Shown: piece by piece, positions 1-14,232 of the stretch
Position numbering within the stretch: position 1 is the first letter of the stretch
Layout: each line of letters opens with the position of its first letter
DNA from: Adineta steineri
Taxonomy: Eukaryota > Rotifera > Eurotatoria > Adinetida > Adinetidae
Assembly: GCA_905250115.1 (NCBI GenBank)
Contig: CAJNOI010000033.1
Coordinates: 212,206-276,205, forward strand
Direction: 5' to 3'
DNA length: 64,000 nt
The notes under the pieces: model-generated
What the model was told of the DNA's origin: nothing
What the model saw: only the letters and a program-made list of their open reading frames with translations
Database searches by the model: none
Made by a program: the position numbers and the translations under genes

Positions 1-1320
1 GTTTATTTACTCACGAAAATCATGATGAAAGAGTTGCCTTGTTAAAGTATTAACAGGAAATGATTTGGCAACATTCAAATAGCAAATAACAAGACTTAAC
101 TTATCCAAAAATAATTTATTAGTAATTCTATAAATAACAAATGAAGGTAAGATCTTCGCACTGTATTAAAATGATTGTTATTGAACGGTGAAGTGCAGAG
201 TTAAAAAACTAATTTATATTGTCTAAGAGTGTCATAATTTTAAAATAGGAAAATCGATAGTTTTGCCTTGAGAATTGATGGCAGGGGTGGCACGACCAGG
301 GGGTGTCGGGAGTGTAACACCCCACTCTCAGTCTTCGGAAATTTCTATTTTTTACTCAACAAAATCGGCAAATCTTCTTAGATTTTTTGCTAAAGATAAT
401 ACCACAACCCTCAAAAATTCAAAAAAACATTTCGCTACACCCCCACAATGTTGGCTGTCTCGCGCCACCCCTGATTAATAATGTTACGTACTATGATAAA
501 TGTCTGATAACAAATTCACGTTTAATATTTAGATGAGTCTATTGTGTGTTTAAGAGCTTGTAACTTCATTATTTTACCCTACGCATTTTTCTAGTGTAAT
601 TAATGAAATTACATTAAATATTTTTCATGCAGATGTTCACATACATGATCTTATTTTCGTCTGAATACTTGTTCTTCATAGAAATTTCATGGACAAGTCT
701 TATAAATATCTTAAAATCGATATATGAAGTCTTAATAAAACTTTTCGATGTTTTCCTCAGGTTTAGAAAAATTCGTGGCATTCTATCAGATGATTATTCA
801 AAACTTTACATGATTTTAATTTATTTGTTTAATTAAATAAGAAGAACTTTCTAAATAATTCTTTTCTTAACACGATCTTCGTATAGATGGCACTACTAGT
901 CAATCCATAATTTCTTTCGTCTGTATTCTATCTTATTTATAACAAAATAATTATCACAAAGAAAAACATTTTCTAACGTATTTATATATCTTTCAATAGA
1001 TAAACAGTTAGATGAGTTCATACGAAATTTATGACTCATATCTAAGCAAACAAAACAAACAGAGATATTCATACATACATTTTCCTTCAGACACAAATAT
1101 TTCATATTCACTCACATGTTATTGAAAGAAAAAACAAATACCAATAATGAAAACATGATTTTTCGCGTATTTTTATATAACTGACTTTGAAATACATATG
1201 TAAATATATGTTTATTTAATCAAATGACTTTCATTTATTCTTTATTTTAAATTAGTTAACTGACCTTGATATTATATTTATTATTTATTTTTAGAAAAAG
1301 CATTTGTCTATTAAAAGACT
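1..1320. other. Gene-free 5' stretch
   Basis: No coding exon could be supported on either strand. The stretch holds one small hAT-like element (282-473), AT-rich sequence and, at its right end, a pyrimidine-rich run ending in TTTTTAG at about 1294, 26 nt before the GOLPH3 start codon. That site could be the 3' end of a 5'-UTR intron or a trans-splice acceptor. Confidence 0.6.
282..473. mobile_element. Short hAT-like MITE
   Basis: A 192-bp GC-richer island in AT-rich DNA begins CAGGGGTGGC and ends GCCACCCCTG, perfect 10-bp terminal inverted repeats of the CAGGG type seen in hAT transposons. Runs of C and G next to the ends form a weaker second inverted repeat. The 8-bp flanks (ATTGATGG and ATTAATAA) match at only five positions, so the target duplication is decayed or uncertain. 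No transposase is encoded, so it would be a non-autonomous copy. Confidence 0.6.
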
Positions 1321-3264
<1,944 letters not shown>

Positions 3265-4211
3265 ACTATTTTGATTTCTTGATCATCGATCTCTTGCTAT
3301 ATTTCTTTCTTTCTTTCTTTCTTTCTCTCTTTCTTTTATCGCGATATTCCAATAATATAAAACTGGGCATTATTGTCGTCGACCATCCACAAAAGGATTG
3401 ATTTCATATTAATATTTTTTTTTTGCTCTGCTGCTATTTTTTTTCTTTTTTTTTTCAAATAAAACATACAAATATACATATTCATAATTCACATTATTTT
3501 TTCTTCTACAGTAAACTAATTTTCTATATATGGGGGGAGGTCTGGTTCATTTCTAACAAATTGTACACTTGATAACTCTTATTCTATGTTTAGCACTACA
3601 TACAAATCTTTTTTTTTTCGTTTGTGTTTTTTGTATGCGCAGGTTAATTCTATATCTATAAATATATATATGTTTTTCTTCTTCCTGTGATACATATACA
3701 CAAGATGTATAAAATAAAGAAAAGTAAAACAAGTGGAATAAATACTATTGTCTTTGTCTGTAGACCATCGGAATCATTCACGATAAAAAATTTTATTCGT
3801 TCTTCTATTGCTTAGTAACGAAGAAGAAACATGTGACAATAAATTTATCTCGATAATAAAATTAAGATTATGTTGTCTAGCCTTTTATTTCGTATATATA
3901 TAAATAATGATCTATGAAAGCTTAAAAGATGAATGACGTCATTTCATATAAAGATTTTAAATTTTATGTAAATAAAACATACAAATGTTATGACAACTTC
4001 AGTAACTTAGAGAGAAACAAATAATAAAAAGGTAGTACATACAAAGAGAGAAAAAAAAGCCAGTAGGAAGAAAATATTTTTCGGCGATGTTATGAAGAAT
4101 AGAAGTGAGAAGAAATATATATATATATAAAATGCATGTAGATGGTACTCATATTACATTTGTTGTTGTATCCAAAAAAAATTTAACATCTTTTTATTTA
4201 TTATTGTGATT
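3265..4211. other. Intergenic, 3' UTR of GOLPH3, TTTC microsatellite
   Basis: No gene is seen. A (TTTC)n run at about 3301-3338 starts just after the GOLPH3 stop. Poly-T tracts and AATAAA-like signals (for example near 3714) suggest the 3' UTR and polyadenylation zone. The last 70 nt before the NUDT9 start include an (AT)n run near 4115. Confidence 0.55.
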
Positions 4212-6111
4212 ATGGGAAATCTTCTGTCTTGTGCTAATATACAATTAAAGCCTCGAATAAACGAACCTATCGAAGATTATACTAAAAATCATCATAAATG
4301 TCGTAACTGTGGTGAAAAATGTGATCCATCAAGTCCTTCGAATGGATGTGTTAATGCAAAATATACACGTACAGGTACAAGAGATCAACCAGCAGTAATC
4401 CGGCCAGTTGTACCAAACGATAAAGTATCATGGTCATCACAATTTAATTATCAACCTATTGAATTTACATCACCAAAAGTCCTACAATCAACTAAGGAAT
4501 ATGTTGATCGTGATCCGCGACAAAATCCAAACGTTGTAATACCATGGAATTTAGATGATCGACTATGTGATCGACGATCATATCATGGAGATTATAAGAT
4601 TGTCAAAGGTGTACCACAAAATCCATGTGGACGAACAGGACTTACTGGACGAGGACATCTTGGTAATTTTCAATATTCTAAAGAAAAACAAAATCATATT
4701 TTTATTTTTCTCAGGTCATTTTGGACCAAACCATGCAGCTGATCCTATTGTAACACGATGGAAACGTGATGAAAATGGTGCTAAAATTCTTAATTCAAAT
4801 AGTCAAAAACCAATTTTACAATTTGTTTGTATACGTCGACGAGATACAAATGAATTTGCTATACCAGGTGGTATGGTCGAGAAAAAAGAAAGAGCAACGG
4901 AAACCTTACGACGTGAATTTCATGAAGAAGCACTTAATTTTCCTAATTTAGAAGAATGTAATAAAGATGAATTATTAACAACAATAAAAGACATCTTTGA
5001 AAATGGTGGAACAAAAATTTATTGTGGTTATGTTGATGATCCAAGGTATAGAATTTGATTAAATTGTAACTTCTAATAAATTTTAATGATTTATTTTAAA
5101 GAAATACAGACAATGGTTGGATGGAAACAACAGGTACGAATATTTATTTAGTTCATAAATAATTATAAAACTAAAGTTGAAAATCTTTGATCATACGTTT
5201 GAATTATGCGTTAAAGGATGGTAGAATTAAATTTTGACTGAAAGGAAATCGTACATGTTCACAGCAAATATATAAACAGTGGATCAAATTTGTTTACAGT
5301 AAAAGTTAATTATAAACTGATTATAGTAAAGATTAATATCAAACTCATCGGAGAAATATATAGAGTGTGCTAGTTAGGAATAAATAATCCTTTACAATCT
5401 GGGTATGCACCAGTCCTTCAAGTCATTTAAATTCTGTATCAATCAGACTATACAACGCTATTGTTAAACTTTGAAGAATTAGACGGGAAGAAAAAGGACT
5501 GAGGGTGACTGGTAAAAAAAACGCAAATTTTCGATTTTTTACCAGTCACCCCCAGCCCTTTTTCTTCCCGTTTAATTCTTCAAAGTTTAACAATAGCGTT
5601 GTATAGTCTGATTGATACAGAATTTAAATGACTTGAAGGACTGGTGTATGCCTATTTACAATTGCCTAAATAAATAATTCATAATGACTTGTTGATTATA
5701 ATTAGATCATTGTAATCCTCAAAACAAATTTATATTATATAGACTTCGATTTTGCTTGTCTTTCATTTTATTCACCTTGGCAAGTAAATAATAATAAGAT
5801 TTTAGTATTTACGAAAAAACTTGTATGAAAAGTATCGTACATATTCTAGACTACTATCACAGCCTTCAGATGCCATCATATATCTTGACAGACAATGACG
5901 TCAAATAGACTAATAAATAAAATATTCCTTTTTTTTTTTAGTATACAATTTTCATGATGAAGACGTTAAACATCTTGCATTAATACATCTTCAAGCTGGT
6001 GATGATGCAAAAGATGCTTTTTGGGAAGATCTTGATTCCAAACTACCATTATTTGCAAGTCATGCAGATTTTATTAAACGTGTTGCTATGTTACACAAGG
6101 CACATTGGTAA
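4212..6111 (+). CDS. NUDT9: NUDT9-type ADP-ribose pyrophosphatase
   Basis: Exons 4212-4662, 4715-5045, 5102-5133 and 5942-6111 give 327 residues. The protein matches the NUDT9/TRPM2-NUDT9H family along most of its length: WSSQFNYQPIEFTSP segment, GRTGLTGRGHLGHFGPNHAADP, and a complete Nudix box from Gly203 to Glu222 (G-x5-E209-x7-R217-E218-x2-E221-E222), ending ASHADFIK...AHW. It should hydrolyse ADP-ribose to AMP and ribose 5-phosphate. The box keeps the catalytic REFxEE found in active NUDT9, unlike the degenerate human TRPM2 domain. The N-terminus is odd: it starts MGNLLSC, a myristoylation and palmitoylation type motif, where vertebrate NUDT9 has a mitochondrial presequence, followed by a CRNCGEKC cysteine cluster. 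The ATG at 4212 is the first in frame. Intron 3 (5134-5941) carries a foldback element. Confidence 0.93.
5399..5654. mobile_element. Foldback (long inverted repeat) element in NUDT9 intron 3
   Basis: Two nearly perfect arms of about 110 bp (left about 5401-5513, right about 5536-5652) face each other across a short A/T loop, so the whole 256-bp unit is a hairpin. It is flanked by an 8-bp direct repeat TTTACAAT at 5391-5398 and 5655-5662, which looks like a target-site duplication. No open frame is present. The 8-bp duplication would fit a hAT-type integrase, but the ends are not canonical, so the family is unassigned. Confidence 0.8.
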
Positions 6112-6606
6112 AACAAAGCTAGAATTTGATTTCGAAATGCAATACAAACAACGATTTTACCAATCATGATGCAAATCTTGTCGAACATCTTAGTATCGAA
6201 TGAATAATAATTAAATTAGATCGTTGCATTATTTTACTTTGAAGCATTTATTATACAGGAGAATTATGTTAATTTTTTTTATATTAATAATTTTTTATTT
6301 ATATTGAAACGATAAACTAATGTTGATGAACATATAGACAATGATTTGATTTTTGAAAAAATAATTCAATAGACAAAAAATAGAAATCTATATTGTATAA
6401 TTGATTGATTATGCATCGTGACGTTATGTATATGCCTTTTTTTTATTCTTTCGTTATGCTCTACATTTTCGCCAAATGAATTCATCCAATAAATAATCGT
6501 TTCAATGACTCATACTTTTCAATTCTTTGTTTAACTGTTCGTTCGATGAACAAACAAAACATCGAAATAGCACAAGAATTCAGAAAAAAACAACAATTAC
6601 AACGAT

Positions 6607-9193
6607 ATGACAAATATTGGAATGTTGACACCAGACCGGTTCCATATGGAACGAAGTAAACGAATTTCAAATTCTTATTTAACAAAAAAATCTCATCATT
6701 TTCTTTCCTAGGTCATAGTTTATTTGATTTTCCCCGACGATTATTCTTAAATCCATTAGAGATTGATGATGACGACGATAATAATAATAATAATAATAGA
6801 GATTCACCATTTACTAATCGATTTGGTCCATGTGATGAACCAGTATCTTCAGCGAAGAAAAAACCAAAAGCATGGTCAGTACGTGCACGACGAGATATAC
6901 CCAATCTTTTACGTGGAGATAGGTAAGATGAAATTTTTTGAAATAAATATGTGACTAAATCTAGAACTAAACACTTGTTTTATGAGACAATATTTTTCAT
7001 CATCCTGAGGGTGGGTGTGGTTATCTTCATTTTCAAACCACACCCACCCATAGCTATTTATTAAATATATGTTTATATATCATAGATTTATTCCACGTCG
7101 AATCGATCTTGACTGTGATTATGCACTTGATTCACTTGTATCACAAAATCTTCAAATATCCTCACGTGTTGTATCATCTACTAATGGACAAACAGTATCA
7201 ATTGAACAACAACAATTAATACGTCAACAACGTCGTGCACAAAAACGTTCAAATCAACAAACGCAAACAACTTCATCACGAAAAACACTTGAATTACTTG
7301 AACATTTTATGCCTCAAAATAGAAGAATTTATAATTTTGGAGTTAAAACACTTAAACCACGTCCTATAGGTATTAATCATTTTTATACAAAATAATATTT
7401 AAACTTTATAATTTCATTTCAGATCCATGTGATCTTGCTCGTCAAATTGAAGCATTAACAATAACTTCAAAAGAACGATATATTAGTTCAACACCAGAAC
7501 GTATTCTCGATGCACCTGATTTAATTGATGATTTTTGTATGTAAAATCAAATTTAATCCTATTTAGTTTTTATTTATTTAAATAGATTTAAATTTAATTG
7601 ATTGGGGTAAACCAACAAATATGATTGCTGTTGCTTTAATGAATTGTGTATTTCTTTGGGATGATCAATCTGGTAATGTTACAAAATTACTTGAACTTCA
7701 AACATCAAATAGTACAAATGATGAATATGATGATGATGAACAAGTACATTATGTATCAAGTGTTGCATGGCATGGTAAATCACCATATTTAGCAGTTGGA
7801 ACATCCTATCAACAAGTTCTTATTTATGATGTTAATCAACAAATATGTAAACGAAAATTAATTCCTGAAAATATGCTTGATGATGATGATCGAATACCAT
7901 GTTTAGCATGGAATCAAAATATTATTGCTTGGTATATAAAAATAGAGTTTTATAGCACACTTTAAAATCTTTTATATCACATGAGTGACTAATATCAATA
8001 CATATTTGTCAAGAACGGAATGAGTGCAAATATCTTTGAACATACTTTTCTTCTTGTTAAGAAAGAAATAGGTCAATGATGTTTATTCTGAATTGCATCC
8101 ACTTCTCGTTAGAGTAAAAACTTCGTAGAATTAAAATCCCCCTTAAGTTCTTTTTTACTTCTACTTATGATAGTAATCATAAATGAAAGACTTCTACGTA
8201 ATAGATAATTCATTTCTTTATAATGATAATTGCTACTTTCTTATATAAAAAAAAAACTTGTCTTTGATCTTACGGAAACGTGAAGTCCTTTTTTTCTTCT
8301 AGTGGAACACGTAATTCAGGTGATATTCTTCTCTATGATGTACGTCAAAAAGATTGTATCATTAGATTTCAATCACATCGTCAAGAAGTTTGTGGCCTTA
8401 AATGGTGTCCGAATGGACGATATTTAGCAAGTGGCAGTAACGATAATACAGTTTGTGTATGGGATTTTCATCAATGGTATTCAACTAGTGGAACAGCTGG
8501 TAGTTTTTCATCATTGTTACCACCAGCTGATGGTGGTGTAATAAAATCGAATACTCCAACAAAACCTCTATGGCATTTTAAAGATCATAAAGCAGCAGTT
8601 AAAGTAAATTTCAATCTTTTTTTGTACCAAAAGATTTATTTCGTTTATTATTAAGGCTGTTGCATGGTGTCCATGGGAAGGATCAAAAGTATTAGCAACT
8701 GGTGGTGGGCATTCAGATGGTTATTTACGTTTCTGGAATAATAGTAATGGAACATGTCAACAAGCTATTAAAACAGATTCACAAGTATAAAAATCAAGGA
8801 TAAAATTATTCTCAAGCAAAATCTTTTTTGTTTTTAGATATCATCCATACTTTGGTCAACTGATTATAAACAAATTGTCACTGGTCAAGGTCATCCAAAT
8901 AATTTTATACATATATGGCATTATCCATCAATGGAAAAATGTCATACATTGCATGGTAAAAAGAAATTGACTTGATTATTTCTAATTTAGAAAAATATTA
9001 TTTTTATTAAGGTCATACATCACGTATTTTATCCTTGATAATGGGACCAAAAGGCAATCCAGTTGTAAGTTTATCAGCCGATGAGACAATACGATTTTGG
9101 AATTGTTTTCCTGTTGATGTACAACGTAAGAAAAAACTTGAAATGACACGTACAAATTCATTTCCAACTAAACTTAATTTCAATTGTCGATAA
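6607..9193 (+). CDS. CDC20: CDC20/Fizzy-type APC/C activator, WD40 protein
   Basis: Nine exons (6607-6655, 6712-6922, 7086-7369, 7423-7536, 7586-7931, 8303-8603, 8656-8784, 8838-8955, 9012-9193) give 577 residues. The C-box DRFIP (residues 86-90) is created across the exon 2/3 junction. A family signature, ERILDAPDLIDDFYLNLIDW, opens the seven-bladed WD40 propeller. Blades with SHRQEVCGLKWCPNGRYLASG, AVKAVAWCPW, GHTSRILSL and ADETIRFWNCF resemble Cdc20 more than Cdh1. A poly-Asp/poly-Asn tract precedes the C-box, and RRIYNF upstream of the propeller may be the MAD2-binding motif. The protein recruits substrates to the APC/C in mitosis. The C-terminus ends in Cys-Arg rather than the usual Ile-Arg tail. 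Exon 1 is the least certain part: it was chosen because its phase fits through a 56-nt intron. Confidence 0.9.
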
Positions 9194-11566
9194 TTATTTT
9201 TCTGTAATACTTATTTTTTTTTTCTTGTCAAAATAGATTGTGAAATAATAACAATATTATTAAATTTATTCAATATATATATTAAGATTTTTTTACGTAT
9301 ACACAAAAAAGACAATATGTCATCTTTTGCATTGAATGATCTTGTAAAACAAAATATGAATATAATTCGAAAAGAAATCCGCCAAGCGTATCTTATATGA
9401 TTATCTAAAATGACATATGGTAGTAGTTTCTATGAATATACAAGTATCATTCTACTACGAACATAAAGAATGCCAGACGTGAGTACGTGTCTGATGAGTT
9501 AAGTCATGACGTTTATAATTGACATTAATTAATATATGTATATAGATACCGACATTATATTTTCATTAATATAGTCAAATAGTAGACGATCGTATGTGTA
9601 TTTTTTATTATTATTGATGAATCAACAAATAAAATATAATAAATCATTTCCGTAGTATGTTTTTTTTGTATGCTAGGAAAAATGCATTAGTTCATTTTGA
9701 TTATATTACGTAAAAATTCTCCACATAATCATGAATAATAAATGTTCACCTTGATAATCATCAATTGTGATGTTCTAAAAAACAAACAGGAAATAAGACA
9801 AACTATATAGTCGATCAACAGCTGGCTTACATAATAGAACGAATATAAACATTATTGACGTCGATCGATCTTGATACGTCATTCATTTTCTACGACATAC
9901 ACTCTTAGAGTTCTTTTTTTTCCAATCATTATTACTAACTAAACAATTGCAGCCGTTCCATAGAAGTAAGTGTATACTTATTTAAATAAAATTCTATATA
10001 TTTGAAAAAGATATAATAGATTTACAAATATTTTATGCTCTTACTGTTAGTTAACAGATTGTTATCAATAGTTTGATAAAATATTTATTTTTGTGGCTTG
10101 TCATTTTAGAAAAACTAATGTCGGTTATTATCTTAGATATTTCTAGATGACCGCAAATGATATTCTGTATTGCTGTTGTTTACGGTTGACGATTTTAAAT
10201 AACCGTAACGAACTTTTTTGGTATACAAAACATCACGACTATATTTTATCATCCCTATACGGGTAATAATAGTTGAGAAATAGCGTATATCGGCACAGGA
10301 TAGTAATACATTGTGACTGTATTGATGAATTATTAACTTAAAACTTGATGAACAAGTGAGATTTTATATTTTCATTTCAAAAGACAAAAACAACAATGTC
10401 CGTTTCCGTTTTTTTAACGAACAAACATAATTAATATTTTTTCCCGTCTCTCTTTTTACATACTCAAAAAAAATCGCTTACTGTTCTTTCATCAATTGAA
10501 GACTATTCTTTTCATGTGTTCTACTTGATCATCCCTCTTTAAAACGCCCATGTTCTATTTTTATCGAATCATTCTTATAAATTTAATCTACTAGTATTTA
10601 AATAATGAGTTAAAACGGATATTAAGTTGGGGGTTGAAGAGTTTTGTTTCTAATCATAGAGTTTTTTCTCTCTGTCTAAACAATAATGATTGATTAGAGC
10701 TGATATGAAGAGAACAGACGATAATAATCATAGTATTAAGAAAAGAATCTAGGATAGTTTTATAAAGCTTTTTTTAATGATATTAGTATCTTGTCTTTCT
10801 TTTTTAACCCATATTTAGCATCTATAAACAGAAAGATAATGTAAAAATAAGTATTTCTTTTTTTTTCAAACTTATTTCACCCAGTGAATTATTATTATAG
10901 GTAGATTTTTATTATGATAACGAATATACAATTAATAATAAAAGTGCTTAATTAGTTCTTTTTTAAAACAAACATTTTATCTTTAGGAATAAACGAAACA
11001 TTTATATATATCGACGAAAAATGCCAATAGACCATTAGTTCTTAGAATGTAATAATACCTGGGAAAGAAGAAGAGTATCTGATTTCGATTTTCTTTTTGC
11101 TTTTGTCGATTAATGAGAAAAGCGAAACAAAATGTATATATTTTAAGATATTAGATTGATTAAGCAAATGGTGATGTATGCTATCTTTTTTTCTTCGTGA
11201 TAGGAGTGGGAGGATGATGATGATAATGTTGAAGAGATGCATCCTTACGTATGCCAATGAAGAAAAATTCATTTGTTCTATTATACGTTCTTTTCTCTAT
11301 TACATTCTTCGACTCCATCACGCGTCTACATTTTGCTTTCTCTACGATCTTGTTAGAGTTCAAATACAACAGATGATTGAGAAATAGAAAAAAAAGATAA
11401 GTGTATATATAACTTTTTTCTTCTCGTTATAGATTATAAAATTTTCTTGACATCTGTCTTCTGTTATAATTACCAATTATTAATTTTACAAACTTTAAAA
11501 AACGGAAAAATATTAGTTGTCTTACACTAGTGATAATTAAAGAGATAAAACAAGATATTGTACCGA
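9194..11566. other. Gene-free intergenic stretch
   Basis: About 2.4 kb of AT-rich sequence separates CDC20 from the GPCR gene. Short open frames on both strands around 11.04-11.39 kb overlap each other, show no family features and use A/T-rich codons without bias, so no gene is called. No inverted repeat with a convincing target duplication was found here. Promoter and 5'-UTR sequence of the GPCR is presumably included. Confidence 0.5.
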
Positions 11567-14232
11567 ATGAATTCTTCAACTTCTACACAAAATTTATCAA
11601 ATTTTCAATGGACATGGTCATTAAGAACAATTATTGTACTTATTATATGTGGTCTAATAACTATTGTTACTATATTAGGTTAGTTAAAATTTAATTTTAT
11701 AAATCTTCTTACATATAGATATATTTCTAGGCAATGGTCTAGTATTACTTTCAATTAAATTTCGTTTACGTGCTCGTTCTTATTCGGATTATTTTATTGT
11801 AAGTTTATGTTTAGCAGATTTTTTTGTTGGTCTATTTGTTATGCCGCTAATGACATTACATTCAATTCAATTAAAATGGCCATTTCATTATCATTATTGT
11901 TATATATGGATGTCAATTGATTTTACTTGTTCTACAGCATCTTTTTTAACACTTGCTTCTATGGCATTAGATAGATATTATGCATTGACTGGTATTTATT
12001 AATTTTTAATAATTATATGTTTTATATATATTTTTTTAGCACCATATTTTCATTTACGCAATCGATCACGTACATCAGTTTTGATATTTATTATAAGTTC
12101 ATGGGTTATTCCATTTGCTATATGGCCAAGTTCAATAGTTATTGCACATTATTTCAATCCTAAAAAAACAGAATGTAATCATCCAGCACATCCATATATT
12201 ATTGTTATATTATGTACATTTTTTTATTATATTCCACTTTTATTTATGTTATGTTGTTATTCGAGAATAATAGTTAATATTAAAAATATTGAAGTTATGG
12301 TAAGTAATATAAATATCTATTGCGTAGTTTTTTTTATTATTTTCTATACAAAATAATAAATAATTCGATTGATGAAAATATAGAGATTATTAATAGAAAA
12401 GACTAATTATATCAGTTGATTAATTTTATTCAGAAAATTCTTTTGATGTAAATCATACAATAGATTCAACGAATTAGTACATTCTAGTTAAATTCATATT
12501 CATAGAAAAAATAATTTTTAATAAATTGTTTGTTTTTTTCTTTTATAAAAGTGCTTTGAGTATGACATGCATAAACTATCTATAATATCTGATCTATTGA
12601 TAAAAGTTATTGAAACCTTGAAAGAAACGAACATTGTTTTTAATTAAATACAAAAACAAGGGTTGTTTTAACCAAATAATACTATCCCACTGAGAATTAA
12701 GAAATCACCATATTATATCAAGTTCATGACCTAAGAATGACATGAATCTTCTTGTTATTTGAGATATATGAAAATTTAATAAAAAAAAATATCAAAATTT
12801 AAATTTATATAGATCAAAGGTACTTGGGGCACAATTAAATATAATCCAACTGATTATGATTATACAAACAATGTAACAAATCATCATGATTATGGTCCAA
12901 CGAATGATAAACATAATCATACAACAACGTCATCATCACAATCAAATTCATCCTTACGTTCATTAATTGTAAGATATTTTCAACGAAATTCTTCTAAACC
13001 TCCTTTTCAAAATCCAATCATATCTGGTAATGATAGTCCATATAATCTATCAACGAATCGTTCTACTAGAAGAGGAACTTTAGTTAATAATAGTCTAACA
13101 TCTACTAATTTATTACCTATTAATGTTCATCGTTCAAATCGTCAAACAACAACAGCAACATTCACAGGACAAAAACGTTGTTTAACTGATGTTATAGAAG
13201 AACATCGATCAAAAACTGATTTATTAATAAATCAAGAAGAAGAATTAGTTCGTACACGTTTAAGTACTCGTACATCATCATTACCAGCTGCTCGTTGTGT
13301 ATCTTATTATTATTCACAAAATCAAACAGTATTACAAGCAAAAGTTTTTGATGATCAATCACGTTCACGATTAAATTCTATATCAAATGAACGAAGTCGT
13401 TCTCAATCACATTCATCTAGTCAAGGTATGGCAAATGGTGGTATAATAACAACTGATATATCTGATCATAGTTCATCATATGATAATGTTCTTGATGAAG
13501 ATCATCGTCGACTAAATCGACGTAATCAACAATCAAATGTATCGACATCATTTAATTCAAGTCGTTATAGTCAACGTGCTATAGCACAATTTATGCATGA
13601 AAGAAATAAAGCAAGATTAAGACGCAATCAAAAAGCAAGTCGAATGTTAGGTATGGTTCTTTTTTTTGTTTATTATTATCTTAGAAACTAAGGGCATTTT
13701 CTTTCATTCTATTTTTACTCTTCCTTTTTTTGGAGAAGAAGAAAAAAGAGATCCATTTGAGCCTTATGAACTTATCCAGGAAATGACGTCAAATCGTTAG
13801 TACATAAGTGACAATAACAAGAATCGTCTTAAGTATTCATTATAATTCAGTATTTCCAAAAATAATCTATAATCGAGAATATTCGACGCCTCTATTAGAA
13901 ACATAACATTAGATAATATTCTTTTGATCTAAACATATAATTTACTCTTTTTTGTTTTTATATTAGGTATTTTACTTGCTGTTTTTCTTATTTGTTGGCT
14001 TCCATTTACAATATCATATCCTACAATGATGTTTTTTCCTCAATTTACTGAATTTGCTCCGCAATTTGAAAGTATTATATTTTGGCTTGGTTATGTGAAC
14101 TCTTTACTCAATCCATTTTTATATGTATATAGTTCACGGAATTTTCGTAAAGCTATTATGGAAACATTATGTTGTTGTACTCGATATAAAGCAAGAGAAC
14201 ATTTACGATATCAATGGTCAGTTCGAAGTTAA
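11567..14232 (+). CDS. Aminergic rhodopsin-type GPCR, histamine H1/muscarinic-like
   Basis: Five exons (11567-11678, 11731-11991, 12040-12299, 12813-13650, 13967-14232) encode 578 residues with seven membrane segments. Class A landmarks are all present: GNG in TM1, SLCLADFFVG in TM2, the amine-binding Asp101 (position 3.32) in WMSIDFTCSTAS, Asp118-Arg119-Tyr120 after TM3, Cys94 and Cys170 for the extracellular disulphide, FLICWLPF with Trp501 in TM6, and WLGYVNSLLNPFLY in TM7. The TM3 and TM7 wording is closest to histamine H1 and muscarinic receptors. The third intracellular loop is very long (about 280 residues, Ser/Thr/Asn/Arg-rich) and is encoded almost entirely by exon 4. A CCC cluster in the tail may be palmitoylated. 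Asn2 and Asn9 are possible glycosylation sites. The natural ligand cannot be decided from sequence. Confidence 0.93.

Noticed and set aside
6546-6655. Alternative CDC20 exon 1 starting at ATG 6546 in another frame
   Set aside because: It gives a plausible peptide, but joining it through the 6656-6711 intron puts a TAG in frame immediately. The 6607 start keeps frame. Neither is confirmed by homology.
11042-11387. Three overlapping short open frames on both strands
   Set aside because: They overlap one another, are low-complexity (poly-His/Ile/Leu from simple sequence) and have no splice context or homology.
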